From VHCN01 sp964589935 (GTDB lineage: Bacteria; Verrucomicrobiota; Verrucomicrobiia; Limisphaerales; VHCN01), in contig CAZPVD010000003.1 in assembly GCA_964589935.1 (NCBI GenBank), positions 390,455 to 454,454 of the forward strand: 64,000 bases of DNA, given 5' to 3'. A program made the position numbers and the translations under genes. The first letter of the stretch is position 1. The number at the start of each line of letters is the position of its first letter. This document shows positions 16,652-26,015 of this stretch, piece after piece. A model generated the notes under the pieces. It saw only the letters and a list, made by a program, of their open reading frames with translations, did not search any database and was not told where the DNA came from.

Positions 16652-17469
16652 GCGCCACGCCCGACAACCCGACACCGGTCCCACCCGCAAAACCGATCAC
16701 CGCCGCCGGCGATTCGGTCGCCGAGCAATATCTCCTCGCGCAAATCCAGAAGACGCGCGCGTCGCTCCGCCGCACGAAAATCACCGGTGCGGTCGCCGCG
16801 CTTGTCGTTCTCGGCTACATGGGCTTCGTCACGTCCACGCTGCTGGAATATCTCGAGCCAAAGAGGGCTTCCGACATGGCGACGACGTTTATCTCAAATG
16901 AAATCAGCGAGAAAGCCACAGAACTCGCGGGCGATCTCAAGCAAAGGATTCCCGACCTGATCCAGCAACTGCCCGATTTCGCGATGCACCAATTCCCCGT
17001 CTATCGCGAGGAAATCGAGAACCGCATCGAACAGGAACTCCGCCAGTATTGCCAGACCACGTCCGCGCAAATGGGCAAACATCTTGATGACTACCTTGAC
17101 GCGCACGTCACTGAAATCCGCGCCGCGCTCAAGGCCACACAGGATCGCGAGGCCATCCGGCTGCTCGGCCCCGACATCGAGCGCACCATCGTCGAATACC
17201 TCGCCGACAAGGGCGACGACGGCGAATCCATCAAGACCAAAATTGACAAGACTCTCGAATCGCTCGGCCGCATCGAGTCACACCTCAAGCGCCTCGCCTA
17301 TGACAAGGACTTGACGCCGCAGGAGAAGAAAACCCGCCGCATCATCGCCATCCTCACGAGGGCGATGAATGACACGAAGGTCAACACGGCGCCGGAGCCA
17401 GCCGTGACAACCGAACCGGCGCTGCCGTTGCCCAAGAAGAAATCGCCCAACGCTGGCGCGGGCAATTAA
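16648..17469 (+). CDS. Single-pass membrane protein of unknown function, second of a coupled pair
   Basis: A 273-residue protein with a short Pro-rich cytoplasmic start, a charged helix (LAQIQKTRASLRRTKI), one membrane helix at about residues 46-64 (AVAALVVLGYMGFVTSTLL) and a long helical domain (EISEKATELAGDLKQRIPDLIQQ...RIEQELRQYCQTTSAQMGKHLDDYLDAHV). The tail is Pro/Lys-rich. The layout mirrors the preceding protein (helix, membrane segment, helical domain), suggesting divergent paralogues. The start overlaps the previous stop by four bases. No known function; the helical part could be a sensor-like or scaffold domain. Confidence 0.75.
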   Translation: MSATPDNPTPVPPAKPITAAGDSVAEQYLLAQIQKTRASLRRTKITGAVAALVVLGYMGFVTSTLLEYLEPKRASDMATTFISNEISEKATELAGDLKQRIPDLIQQLPDFAMHQFPVYREEIENRIEQELRQYCQTTSAQMGKHLDDYLDAHVTEIRAALKATQDREAIRLLGPDIERTIVEYLADKGDDGESIKTKIDKTLESLGRIESHLKRLAYDKDLTPQEKKTRRIIAILTRAMNDTKVNTAPEPAVTTEPALPLPKKKSPNAGAGN

Positions 17470-17563
17470 ACGCTCCGCACGCTCTAACTCCGCCGTGCCC
17501 GCAAGGCGCGACGGCGTTTTGTTTCCCGTTGAAAAACCCGGCGCGCCTCCGCACGCTCCGCGC

Positions 17564-19129
17564 ATGGAGCATGGCAAGTTTGACTTCGACGTCGCCGTCC
17601 TCGGCGGCGGCAGCGCGGGTTACGCGGCGGCACGCACGGCGGCATCCGCCGGGTTGAAGACCGTTGTCATCGAGGGCGGCCGCGAGGTCGGCGGACTTTG
17701 CATCCTGCGCGGCTGCATGCCGACGAAGGCGCTCCTCCACGCCGCCGACGTGCTGCACACCGTCCAGCGCGCGGGCACGTGGGGCCTCAAGGCGGAGAAC
17801 GTCGGCCACGACTTCGCCGCCGTCATGGCGCGCAAGGACGCGATGATCGAGGACTTCGCCAGCTACCGCCGGCAGCAGCTCACGGGCGGGAAGTTTGAGT
17901 TCATCCGCGCCAACGCGCGCTTCACCGATCCGCATACGGTCGCGCTCGACACCGGCCGTTCACTCACCGCGAAGAACTTCGTCCTCAGCACCGGCTCGGT
18001 CGTCGCGGAGCCGCCGCTGCCGCAGCTCAAGGATGCCGGCTACTTCACCAGCGACGACGCGCTCGCGCTGGCGAAGCTGCCGCGTTCGCTCATCGTGCTC
18101 GGCGGCGGCGCGGTGGGCGTCGAGTTCGCGCAATTCTTCCAGCGCTTTGGCGTGCAGGTGACGCTCGTGCAGCGCAGTCCGCATATCCTGCGCGACTTCG
18201 ACACGGATGCGGCTGAAGTGCTTGAAAAAGTTTTCCGTCGCGAAGGGATGCAGGTGTTCACCAACACGAAGCTCTACAACGCAGGGAAGCGGTTTGATAG
18301 CGAGACTAAGTTCGTCGCTTTCCAGCATGACGAGAAATATCGCGAGTTCACGCCGGAGGAAGCAGCCAAGGCAGCCGAAGACCGGAAACGTCTTCCCAAG
18401 GAGTTCCAGCCTTCAGACAAGCCTGAAATCATCGAAGTGACGCCGACACACATAACCATCAGGAGTCCAGCAGACATTGCTGGCACTGGTATTGGTTCGT
18501 CTAGCAGCGCCAGCATCGAAGCCGATGAAATCCTTTTCGCCCTCGGCCGCGCGCCGAACACCGTCGGCCTCGGTTTGGCAAACACCGGCGTCCGGCTCGA
18601 CGGCCATTCGCGCATTCTCACGAACGAGCACCAGCGCACGAGCGCGCCGCACATTTACGCCGCGGGCGATTGCTGCGGGCCGCACGAGATTGTTCACATC
18701 GCCATCCAGCAGGGTGAGATTGCGGCGCATAACATCGCGCATCCCGACCGGCCGCGCGCGATGGATTACCGGCTGCTCACGCACGTTGTGTTCACCGACC
18801 CGCAGATTGGTTGCGTTGGTTTGACCGAGAAGGCCGCGCGCGCGGCGGGCGTGCCGTATCTCGCAGCGAGTTATCCGTTCGCCGACCACGGCAAGTCGCT
18901 CATCATGGAGGCGAAGGACGGCTTCGTGAAGCTGCTCGCCGACCCGAAGAGCGGCGAAATCCTCGGTGGCTGTTGCGTCGGGCCGATGGGCGGCGAACTC
19001 ATCCATGAGATCGTCGCCGCAATGGCCAAGCGCATGACTGTCCACGAACTCGCCGCGATGCCGCACTATCATCCGACGCTCGCGGAAATCTGGACGTATC
19101 CGGCGGAGGAACTCGCGGAGAAGATTTGA
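17564..19129 (+). CDS. FAD-dependent pyridine nucleotide-disulfide oxidoreductase (lipoamide dehydrogenase/mercuric reductase-like)
   Basis: A 521-residue flavoprotein. FAD-binding VAVLGGGSAGYAAARTAASAG lies near the N-terminus, then the redox-active pair in GGLCILRGCMPTKAL (CxxxxGC). The NAD-binding motif is LIVLGGGAVGVEFAQFF, with a second FAD motif HIYAAGDCCG and the C-terminal dimerisation domain with HYHPTLAEIW, whose His/Glu pair completes the active site. Between the NAD strand region and ADEILFALGRAPN there is an extra segment of about 40 residues (KYREFTPEEAAKAAEDRKRLPKE onward) not expected in lipoamide dehydrogenase, encoded by visibly less GC-rich DNA. No lipoyl complex gene is adjacent, so the true substrate is open. 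Confidence 0.85.
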   Translation: MEHGKFDFDVAVLGGGSAGYAAARTAASAGLKTVVIEGGREVGGLCILRGCMPTKALLHAADVLHTVQRAGTWGLKAENVGHDFAAVMARKDAMIEDFASYRRQQLTGGKFEFIRANARFTDPHTVALDTGRSLTAKNFVLSTGSVVAEPPLPQLKDAGYFTSDDALALAKLPRSLIVLGGGAVGVEFAQFFQRFGVQVTLVQRSPHILRDFDTDAAEVLEKVFRREGMQVFTNTKLYNAGKRFDSETKFVAFQHDEKYREFTPEEAAKAAEDRKRLPKEFQPSDKPEIIEVTPTHITIRSPADIAGTGIGSSSSASIEADEILFALGRAPNTVGLGLANTGVRLDGHSRILTNEHQRTSAPHIYAAGDCCGPHEIVHIAIQQGEIAAHNIAHPDRPRAMDYRLLTHVVFTDPQIGCVGLTEKAARAAGVPYLAASYPFADHGKSLIMEAKDGFVKLLADPKSGEILGGCCVGPMGGELIHEIVAAMAKRMTVHELAAMPHYHPTLAEIWTYPAEELAEKI

Positions 19130-19163
19130 ACTTCACCGATGCCGCGCATCGCGCCCGATTGAA

Positions 19164-19742
19164 ATGCTCCTCGCCTTTCACAAACCTTACGGCGTGCTTT
19201 CACAGTTCACGCCCGAGCCCGGCTCGAAGTTCCGCACACTCGCGGACTTCAACTTTCCGCCGCGTGTGTATCCCATCGGCCGTCTTGATGCGGACAGCGA
19301 GGGCCTGCTTTTGTTGAGCGACGAGTCTGAGCTGAACGAGCGCCTGCTGCATCCGCGCCACGCGCACGAACGCGAGTATTGGGCGCATGTTGAACGCATT
19401 CCATCGGCGGACGCGCTCGCGCAACTTTCGCACGGTGTCGTCATTCAAGGTCGCAAAACTTTGCCGTGCCGCGCGTGGCTGATCGAGCCGCAGCCGCAGA
19501 TGCCGCCGCGCGATCCGCCAATCCGTTTCCGCAAGAACGTTCCCGACTGTTGGATCGGACTCGAACTCACCGAGGGCAGGAATCGTCAGGTGCGCCGGAT
19601 GACGGCAGCCATCAGTCATCCAACGTTGCGGCTCGTGCGCGTGCGCATCGGCGGATTCCTCCTCGGTGATTTGAAGCCCGGCGAATGGCGTGAACTTTCC
19701 GCAAGTGATCGCGCTGCGGCACTCGGAATTCACCAGTTCTAG
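19164..19742 (+). CDS. rluE: 23S rRNA pseudouridine synthase RluE
   Basis: A 192-residue RluB/E/F-type pseudouridine synthase without an S4 domain. It has HKPYGVLSQFT at the start, the catalytic Asp motif YPIGRLDADSEGLLLLSDE, and the RluE-like run PRDPPIRFRKNVPDCWIGLELTEGRNRQVRRMTA, ending LKPGEWREL. This closely recalls E. coli RluE, which converts U2457 of 23S rRNA. It follows the oxidoreductase by 34 bp; no functional link is evident. Confidence 0.92.
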   Translation: MLLAFHKPYGVLSQFTPEPGSKFRTLADFNFPPRVYPIGRLDADSEGLLLLSDESELNERLLHPRHAHEREYWAHVERIPSADALAQLSHGVVIQGRKTLPCRAWLIEPQPQMPPRDPPIRFRKNVPDCWIGLELTEGRNRQVRRMTAAISHPTLRLVRVRIGGFLLGDLKPGEWRELSASDRAAALGIHQF

Positions 19743-19832
19743 GGTTAAAACCCGAGGCAATTACTTTGACCCGCCCCGAAACTTTCGTTATCGTCTGACG
19801 TTTGCAAATCATCGGCATTTGACAGGCTGCGC

Positions 19833-21587
19833 ATGGGTTTCACCTCGATTAAAAACGTCTTCGCACGCGCGTCGCTGGCCACCGAGGGCCAGTTTGAGAC
19901 GTGGAGCAGGGGGTGGCGCGCGGCGGTGGAAGGCGGCTCGAACGAGTCGCTGCTCGCCTTCATGTGCCGCGAGGCGGGACTGACCGAGGATGTGTTCCTG
20001 CAAAAACTCGGCGCGGCGATGAACGTGCCGTGCGTGGACGTGGCGCACGCGACGATTGAACCCGAGGCGCGCGACAAAATCGCGACGAAGGTCGCCTTCC
20101 AACACGCGGTGATGCCGGTGAAATTCGAGAACGGCGTGCTCACGGTCGCGACGCACAACCCGTTCGACACGGCGATGCTCAACGCGGTGCAGTTCGACGC
20201 GCATGGGCCGGTGCAACTCGCGCTCGCGCCGCGCACAGAAATCGAGAAGGCGCTCAAGAAGCACTACGGCGTCGGCGCCGAAACGCTCGAGGAAATCGAG
20301 GACGACGAGCCGGTCGAGATCATCGTCGGCTTCGACAAGGAAATCACCGGCGACGACCAGGAGGCGAGCGTCATCAAGTTCGTCAACCAGATCATCTGGG
20401 AGGCGTTCAAGGATCGCGCGACAGACATCCATTTCGAGCCGGCGGAGGACGAGCTGCGCATCCGCTACCGCATTGACGGCATTTTGCACCAGACGCCGAT
20501 GCCGCCGCAGTTGAAGAAGTATCAGGCCGCGATCATCTCGCGCATCAAGGTGATGAGCGGCATGAACATCGCCGAGAAGCGCCTGCCGCAAGACGGCCGC
20601 ATCAATGTCCGCATCAAGGGCGAGGAAATTGACATCCGCGTCTCGACGGTGCCGACGGTCTATGGCGAGAGCGTTTCGCTGCGCCTGCTCACGCGCGGGA
20701 AGATTTTCTTCAGCCTCGACAAGCTTGGTTTCCCGCCGGACGAGGAGTCGGCCATTCGCGATCTCATTCTCAAGCCGCACGGCATTTTGCTCGTCACGGG
20801 GCCGACCGGTTCCGGCAAGTCCACGTCGCTCTACGCGTTCCTCAGCTCCATCAACTCCGTCGCGAAGCGCATCATCACGATCGAGGAGCCGGTGGAATAT
20901 GAGCTGAAGGGCATCAACCAAATCGCCGTGCGCTCGGACATCGGGCTGACGTTCGCGATGGGTTTGCGCCACATTTTGCGCCAGGACCCGAACGTGATCA
21001 TGGTCGGCGAAATCCGCGACCTCGAAACGGCGGAGATTGCGATCCGCGCGGCGCTCACGGGCCATCTCGTCTTCAGCACGCTCCACACGAACGACGCGCC
21101 GAGCGCGTTCACGCGCCTCATGGACATGGGCATCGAGCCGTTCCTCGTCGCGTCGTCGGTCGAGGCTGTGATGGCGCAGCGCCTTGTGCGCACGATCTGC
21201 CCGATTTGCAAGGCCGAGCAGAAAGTCGAGCGCAGTTATCTTCAGCGCATCGGTTTTCCAGCGGATGAAATTGAGACGGCGAAATTCTGGAAGGGCACCG
21301 GTTGCGAAGAGTGCCGCCAGCTCGGTTATCAGGGCCGCATGGGCATCCATGAACTTCTCCTCGTCAACGAGGCGCTCCGCCCGCTCATCATGAACCGCGC
21401 GCCCGCCTCGACCATCGCGCACGAGGCCATCAAGCAGGGCATGAAGACGCTGCGCGTGGACGGCTGGCGCAAGGTCCGCGGCGGTGTCACCACCATCGAG
21501 GAAGTCATCCGCGTCACGCAGACCGAGGAGCACCTCAAGTCGCTCATGGAAGACAGCCGCACCGAAATCTGGACGAAGGACGGATGA
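19833..21587 (+). CDS. gspE: Type II secretion/type IV pilus assembly ATPase (GspE/PilB)
   Basis: A 584-residue secretion ATPase. It has an N-terminal GspE-II/MshEN-like domain (about 20-150), then DIHFEPAEDELRIRYRIDG, Walker A GPTGSGKSTSLYAF (about 323), Asp box IITIEEPVEYELKGINQI, Walker B PNVIMVGEIRDLETAEIAIRAALTGHLVFSTLHTNDA (Asp and His boxes), and a zinc-binding pair CPIC...CEEC (about 455 and 491). It powers pseudopilus/pilus extension from the cytoplasmic face. It is the first gene of a four-gene operon with GspL-, GspM- and GspD-like proteins. Confidence 0.95.
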   Translation: MGFTSIKNVFARASLATEGQFETWSRGWRAAVEGGSNESLLAFMCREAGLTEDVFLQKLGAAMNVPCVDVAHATIEPEARDKIATKVAFQHAVMPVKFENGVLTVATHNPFDTAMLNAVQFDAHGPVQLALAPRTEIEKALKKHYGVGAETLEEIEDDEPVEIIVGFDKEITGDDQEASVIKFVNQIIWEAFKDRATDIHFEPAEDELRIRYRIDGILHQTPMPPQLKKYQAAIISRIKVMSGMNIAEKRLPQDGRINVRIKGEEIDIRVSTVPTVYGESVSLRLLTRGKIFFSLDKLGFPPDEESAIRDLILKPHGILLVTGPTGSGKSTSLYAFLSSINSVAKRIITIEEPVEYELKGINQIAVRSDIGLTFAMGLRHILRQDPNVIMVGEIRDLETAEIAIRAALTGHLVFSTLHTNDAPSAFTRLMDMGIEPFLVASSVEAVMAQRLVRTICPICKAEQKVERSYLQRIGFPADEIETAKFWKGTGCEECRQLGYQGRMGIHELLLVNEALRPLIMNRAPASTIAHEAIKQGMKTLRVDGWRKVRGGVTTIEEVIRVTQTEEHLKSLMEDSRTEIWTKDG

Positions 21588-21594
21588 ACCCGCC

Positions 21595-22983
21595 GTGAAG
21601 CATACCACGCCCACATCCTGCAACGTGTTCCAGCTCGGCGACGAGCGACGAAGCGTGTGGCGCTTCTCGACCTCAGGCACCAGGGCCGACCCGGCCGGTG
21701 AAAACATCGCCGCGCTCGACAAGGCGCTGCCTTCAAGCTGGGTGCAGAAAAGCTGGCAGCATTATCTCCAGCCCAAGCTCAACATCGCTTGGCTGCCGGC
21801 CGACCAGGTTTTTCTGCGCGTGTTGCATTTGCCGAAGTGCGATCCCGCCGAGCTGCCGCAGATGATCGAGTTCCAGCTCGAAAAAATCTCGCCGCTGCCG
21901 CTCACGCACATGGAATGGAGCTTCGAGCGGGTGCCGTATCACGGCTCGGTGCCGACGGACTTGCAGACGGTCATCGTGTGCATCGCCGCGCGCGACGCGG
22001 TCGGGGCGTTCCTCGGCCGGCTCGAGGGATTCGGCTTCCGCGCCGACCGGCTCGAAGTGCCCATGCTGCACCAGTTGCTCGCGACGGAGATCGAGGACGA
22101 CGGCGCGTGGATTTATCCCTTCACCCACGGCGGCAGGACGGGCTGCCTCGTCGCGTGGTGGCACGACGGCGCGTTGCAAAATCTCGGCATCGTGAACCTC
22201 ACCTTGCCTGAGAACTGGCCGCAGGAACTCGGCGCGCACCTCGACGCGACGGTGTGGGCCGGCGAACTCGAGGGCTGGCTCACTTCGCCGCCGCACTGGC
22301 ATCTCGTTGCCGACAAGGAAACTGCCTCGGCTTGGGAGCACATTCTTTTTGCGCACACCGAGGAAAGCATCGCCGTTCACGAACCGCTCGGTGACACGCG
22401 GCTCGCGGCCGAGAGCGCGCGTCGCGCTGCGAGTGGCGAGAGTCACGCGAATCTGCTGCCCGCCGATGTCGCCAAGCGCTACGCCTCGCAGCTCGCGGAC
22501 CGCGTGTGGATGCGCAGCCTCGGCGCGCTGTTCCTGCTCTATCTCCTCGGCGTTGTCGCCTATCTCGTCGCGCTGAACCTGCTCCAGTTCCAGAAGACCG
22601 ACCTCGACAGCAAGGTCGCGAGCATGAGCGGCAGCTACACAAACGCCGTCGTGCTCAAGCAGCGCATTGACGTGCTCAAGGAGCAGGTCTCGCTCAAATA
22701 CGCCGCGCTCGAAGGGTTGAAGGCCGTCTCCGAGCGGCTGCCCGAAGGTCTGACGCTGACGGATTTTGCGTTCACGCAGGGGCAGCGTTTCACGCTGCGC
22801 GGCACCGCGCCGGCGGCCGACGTGTCGAAGATCACCGATTTCATCGTGGCGCTTGGCAAGGCGCAGGTGAACGGCCAGCCGCTTTTCGCCTCGGTCGGAA
22901 CGCCGAGCATCGGCGTCGCGCCCGGCACGGCGATGAACAGTTGGACCACGACGCTCGAACTGCGTGGCGTTGAAACAAAATGA
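21595..22983 (+). CDS. GspL-like/PilM-PilN fusion secretion assembly protein
   Basis: A 462-residue protein starting at GTG 21595, 7 bp after the ATPase stop. Residues about 1-300 resemble the cytoplasmic actin-like domain of PilM/GspL (LNIAWLPADQVFLRVLHLPKCDPAELPQMIEFQLEKISPLPL). A membrane helix at about 310-330 (MRSLGALFLLYLLGVVAYLVALNLL) is followed by a coiled coil and a PilN-type ferredoxin-like periplasmic domain (LPEGLTLTDFAFTQGQRFTLRGTAPAADVSKITDF). GspL links the ATPase to the inner-membrane platform; this architecture fits GspL or a PilM-PilN fusion. Its stop overlaps the next start (ATGA). Confidence 0.8.
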   Translation: MKHTTPTSCNVFQLGDERRSVWRFSTSGTRADPAGENIAALDKALPSSWVQKSWQHYLQPKLNIAWLPADQVFLRVLHLPKCDPAELPQMIEFQLEKISPLPLTHMEWSFERVPYHGSVPTDLQTVIVCIAARDAVGAFLGRLEGFGFRADRLEVPMLHQLLATEIEDDGAWIYPFTHGGRTGCLVAWWHDGALQNLGIVNLTLPENWPQELGAHLDATVWAGELEGWLTSPPHWHLVADKETASAWEHILFAHTEESIAVHEPLGDTRLAAESARRAASGESHANLLPADVAKRYASQLADRVWMRSLGALFLLYLLGVVAYLVALNLLQFQKTDLDSKVASMSGSYTNAVVLKQRIDVLKEQVSLKYAALEGLKAVSERLPEGLTLTDFAFTQGQRFTLRGTAPAADVSKITDFIVALGKAQVNGQPLFASVGTPSIGVAPGTAMNSWTTTLELRGVETK

Positions 22984-23750
22984 AGGAACTGCTCGACAAG
23001 GCCACGCGCGCGCTCGGCATCAACGCCGATCCGCAGACGGTGCTTTACGTCGCCATCGGCGTCGCAGTCGTGCTGCTGCTTGGCGTGTTCGCTTGGCTTG
23101 CGTCCCGACGCGCCGCAAAAAATCAGGCAAGTAGTCCTGCCGTTGCCGTCGCGCGCCGGAGCATTTTCGACCAGATCGGGTTGTCCGTGTTTGAGAGGCG
23201 TCTCGTGATGGCCATCTTCGTCGTGCTCTTTGCGGTGCTCCAGTGGTGGTTCGTTTTCCCCGAGTTCAAAAAGTGGGGCGAGTTGAAGGCCGCAATGCAA
23301 AAGGCCGACGAAACGATTCGGAAATATCAGCCCGAAATTGACAAGCTTCCGGCCTACAAGACGGAAGTGGCGAAACTGGAGGACGAAGGCTCCAAGCTCG
23401 CCAGCTATGACGTGGCCATCCAGCTTTTGCGCATCGTGCAGGGCCAGGTCGCCAAAAGCGGAGTGCAGGCGCAGAACTACATCCCCAGCCAGCCGCGGCC
23501 CGCGCGCGGGAACGATTTCTTCGAGGAACAATCGCTTAGCGTGAGTTTCTACAACACCGGTGACAAGGAGCTGCTCGACTTCCTCGTCGCCCTCAGCGCG
23601 GACAACTCGATGTTCCGCGTCCGCGAGCTGACAGTGCGGCCCGACCAGAGCGGCATGAAGCTCATGGGTTCCGTCACTGTCGTGGCCACTTACCAGAAGG
23701 TCGTCGCTCCGAGGACCGCATCCACCACACCCACTCAGCGCAAACCATGA
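22980..23750 (+). CDS. PilO/GspM-like inner-membrane assembly protein
   Basis: A 256-residue protein with two hydrophobic helices, at about residues 20-42 (VLYVAIGVAVVLLLGVFAWLA) and 78-98 (LVMAIFVVLFAVLQWWFVFPEF). A coiled coil (WGELKAAMQKADETIRKYQPEIDKL) and a ferredoxin-like domain (SLSVSFYNTGDKELLDFLVAL...VRELTVRP) follow. The region from the second helix on has the PilO/GspM layout; the extra first helix is unusual and may have come from another component. The gene overlaps both neighbours by four bases, so stoichiometric expression with the GspL-like and secretin proteins is expected. Confidence 0.78.
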   Translation: MKELLDKATRALGINADPQTVLYVAIGVAVVLLLGVFAWLASRRAAKNQASSPAVAVARRSIFDQIGLSVFERRLVMAIFVVLFAVLQWWFVFPEFKKWGELKAAMQKADETIRKYQPEIDKLPAYKTEVAKLEDEGSKLASYDVAIQLLRIVQGQVAKSGVQAQNYIPSQPRPARGNDFFEEQSLSVSFYNTGDKELLDFLVALSADNSMFRVRELTVRPDQSGMKLMGSVTVVATYQKVVAPRTASTTPTQRKP

Positions 23751-25999
23751 AAGCGAAGCTCACCCTCACGCTCGCGCTGGCGCTCGCCGCCGGCCTTCAC
23801 GCGCAAGACAAGGCCGCGCCCGCTGCGCCCACGACAACGCCCGCCGGACAGCCCGTGCCCGCGGCGGCAACGAACCGGCTGCCGCCGTCCGCGAAGGCCG
23901 CCGCCGCGCCGATGCCGGTGATTCCCGCCAACGCCACCAATGCGCCCGCCCGCCCGCCCGGCCTGCCGCCATTGCCCGCGACTCCGTTGTCGCCAAGCGC
24001 AAAGGCCGCGCCGACGCTTGTTATCACACCGACCGCGCCAAATGCCGACACGAACAGCGCAGCAGGCACGACAGCGGGTTCGATGTCGAAGCCCGATTCC
24101 TTCTCGCGTCTTTCAGTTTTTGCGCCGCAAAGTGGGACGAACGTGTTGAAACGCCCCCTATGGCTCAACAACATGGACCTTGATCAAGTGCTCGAAACCT
24201 ATGCTGAACTCACCGGACGCACTGTGTTCAAGGCTCCGGCCGTGGTCGGTAAGACGCAAATCACGCTCAAGGCGCAGACGCCGTTGACCGTTGCGGAAGC
24301 CATTCAGGCCATTGAAACCATGATGGCGCTCAACGGCATCGTGGCCATTCCGATTGGAGAAAAATTCGTCACCATCACGGTGCAAGCCAGCGCGCCGCAA
24401 GAAGCGGCGGCCTTCAACACTTCAACCAACGTGACCGACCTGCCCGAGGCCGGCCAATACATCACCAAGGTGATCCAGTTGAAGGAGGTGAAGCCGAGCG
24501 AAATCGTGCCCATCATTCAACCGTTCGCCAAGATGCAGGGCGGCATCCTGCCGATTGACACGACTCAGGTGCTCGTGATCCGCGACTACGCGATCAACGT
24601 GAAACGCATGATGGAGTTGATCGAGAAGATTGACCAGGCTGTGCCGCTGGAGGAGAACATGAAGGTCTTTCCCATTCGCTACGCGCTGGCGAGCGAGGTG
24701 GCGTCGGTGCTCAGCACGCTCACGAGCGCGGGCGGCTCCGGCGGCTTCGCGCCAACGGGCGCGGCGTCAACAAGGCGCAGCGGCATCCGCCAGCAGACGC
24801 CCGGCGGCGGATTGGCCACCGGTTTTCAAGGAATCAACACGGGCGCGCCGGGGTCCGCCTCGCCGTATGGCGCAGTGCCGGGCGCAGTGCCGGGCGCGCT
24901 TCCGCAGCCCACGCAGCCGAACGCGGCCGCGTCGAGCTTTCAGAACCGGCTCCAGCAGATTGTGAACCGGGCAGCCACCGGCGGGACCGGCGCCGGGCAG
25001 TTGCTTGGCGCGGCGCGCATCATTCCCTACGAGCGCAACAACTCCATCCTCGCCATCGGCACGAAGCAGGAATTGGAAATGGTTGAGAAACTCATCAACG
25101 AACTCGACAAGGTGCAGAAGCAGGTGCTCATCGAGGCGCTCATCCTCGAAGTCACGCTTGACACCCAGAAAAACGTCGGCATCTCGGCCGCGCAGAATCA
25201 GAAGAGCCTCAACGGCATCATCAGCAGCCGCGGCGCGTCGCGCACGGACGCCATTTTTGCGTCGGGCCTGACGAATGTCGCCAACCAGGGGCTGCCGCAG
25301 GGCTTCAGCTATTTCGCCAACATCGGCAAGAGCTGGGAGGTCGCACTCCAAGCCATCGCGACAGACAGCACCGTCAACGTCCTTTCGCGCCCACGCATCC
25401 AGACCTCGCACGGCGAAGTGGCGACGTTCTTCGTCGGCGATACCGTGCCCTACATCAACTCCACCTACGCCAACCTCGGCGGCACGCCCACGTCCAGCTA
25501 CACGCAGAAGGACATCGGCATCCAGCTCTCCGTCCAGCCGCTCATCAACGAGGACGGACTCGTCGTCATGGACATCGTGCAGAACATCGAGCAGCTCGGC
25601 ACGACGCAGAAGATTGATAACAATGACGTGCCCACCACAACCAAGCGCCAGGCGCAGGCCCGCGTCGCCGTGAAGGACGCGGACACCATCATTCTCGGCG
25701 GATTCATCTCAACGCAGAAAACGAAATCGAGCACGGGCATTCCCGGTTTGAAGGACATTCCCTATCTCGGCACGCTCTTCCGTTCAACCAGCGACCGCAC
25801 CAAGCGCGTCGAGTTGATCATGCTCATCCGCCCGACCGTGCTGCCCACGCCCGATGTTGCCGCCATCACCGCCACGCAGGAACGAGGGAAACTCAGCGGC
25901 GTCGAACGCGCCGTGAAGGACATCCAGGAGGAAGACCGCATCAGCGCCGAAAAAAACAAGCGCGAGCTTGAGAAGCGCGAGCGCGGCCTTCAGAAGTGA
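23747..25999 (+). CDS. gspD: Secretin GspD/PilQ family outer-membrane channel
   Basis: A 750-residue protein with signal peptide KLTLTLALALAAGLHAQ. A long Pro/Ala linker (about 20-125) precedes N0-like and N1/N2 domains (LDQVLETYAELTGRTVFKAPAVVGKTQITL; ITKVIQLKEVKPSEIVPIIQPF), a Gly/Ala/Pro-rich insert in the N3 region (about 325-400), and the secretin domain (VLIEALILEVTLDTQKNVGIS; WEVALQAIATDSTVNVLSRPRIQTSHGEVATFFVGD; VPYLGTLFRSTSDRTKRVELIMLIRPTVLP). The C-terminal tail is charged. It forms the outer-membrane pore for the ATPase/GspL/GspM machinery encoded just upstream. The GspF platform and major pseudopilin genes are not here. Confidence 0.94.
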   Translation: MKAKLTLTLALALAAGLHAQDKAAPAAPTTTPAGQPVPAAATNRLPPSAKAAAAPMPVIPANATNAPARPPGLPPLPATPLSPSAKAAPTLVITPTAPNADTNSAAGTTAGSMSKPDSFSRLSVFAPQSGTNVLKRPLWLNNMDLDQVLETYAELTGRTVFKAPAVVGKTQITLKAQTPLTVAEAIQAIETMMALNGIVAIPIGEKFVTITVQASAPQEAAAFNTSTNVTDLPEAGQYITKVIQLKEVKPSEIVPIIQPFAKMQGGILPIDTTQVLVIRDYAINVKRMMELIEKIDQAVPLEENMKVFPIRYALASEVASVLSTLTSAGGSGGFAPTGAASTRRSGIRQQTPGGGLATGFQGINTGAPGSASPYGAVPGAVPGALPQPTQPNAAASSFQNRLQQIVNRAATGGTGAGQLLGAARIIPYERNNSILAIGTKQELEMVEKLINELDKVQKQVLIEALILEVTLDTQKNVGISAAQNQKSLNGIISSRGASRTDAIFASGLTNVANQGLPQGFSYFANIGKSWEVALQAIATDSTVNVLSRPRIQTSHGEVATFFVGDTVPYINSTYANLGGTPTSSYTQKDIGIQLSVQPLINEDGLVVMDIVQNIEQLGTTQKIDNNDVPTTTKRQAQARVAVKDADTIILGGFISTQKTKSSTGIPGLKDIPYLGTLFRSTSDRTKRVELIMLIRPTVLPTPDVAAITATQERGKLSGVERAVKDIQEEDRISAEKNKRELEKRERGLQK

Positions 26000-26015
26000 C
26001 AGCGCGGTTTCGGCC

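Noticed and set aside
19809..21722. 637-residue open frame antisense to gspE
   Set aside because: Arg/Asp/His-rich shadow composition; the sense strand encodes an intact secretion ATPase.
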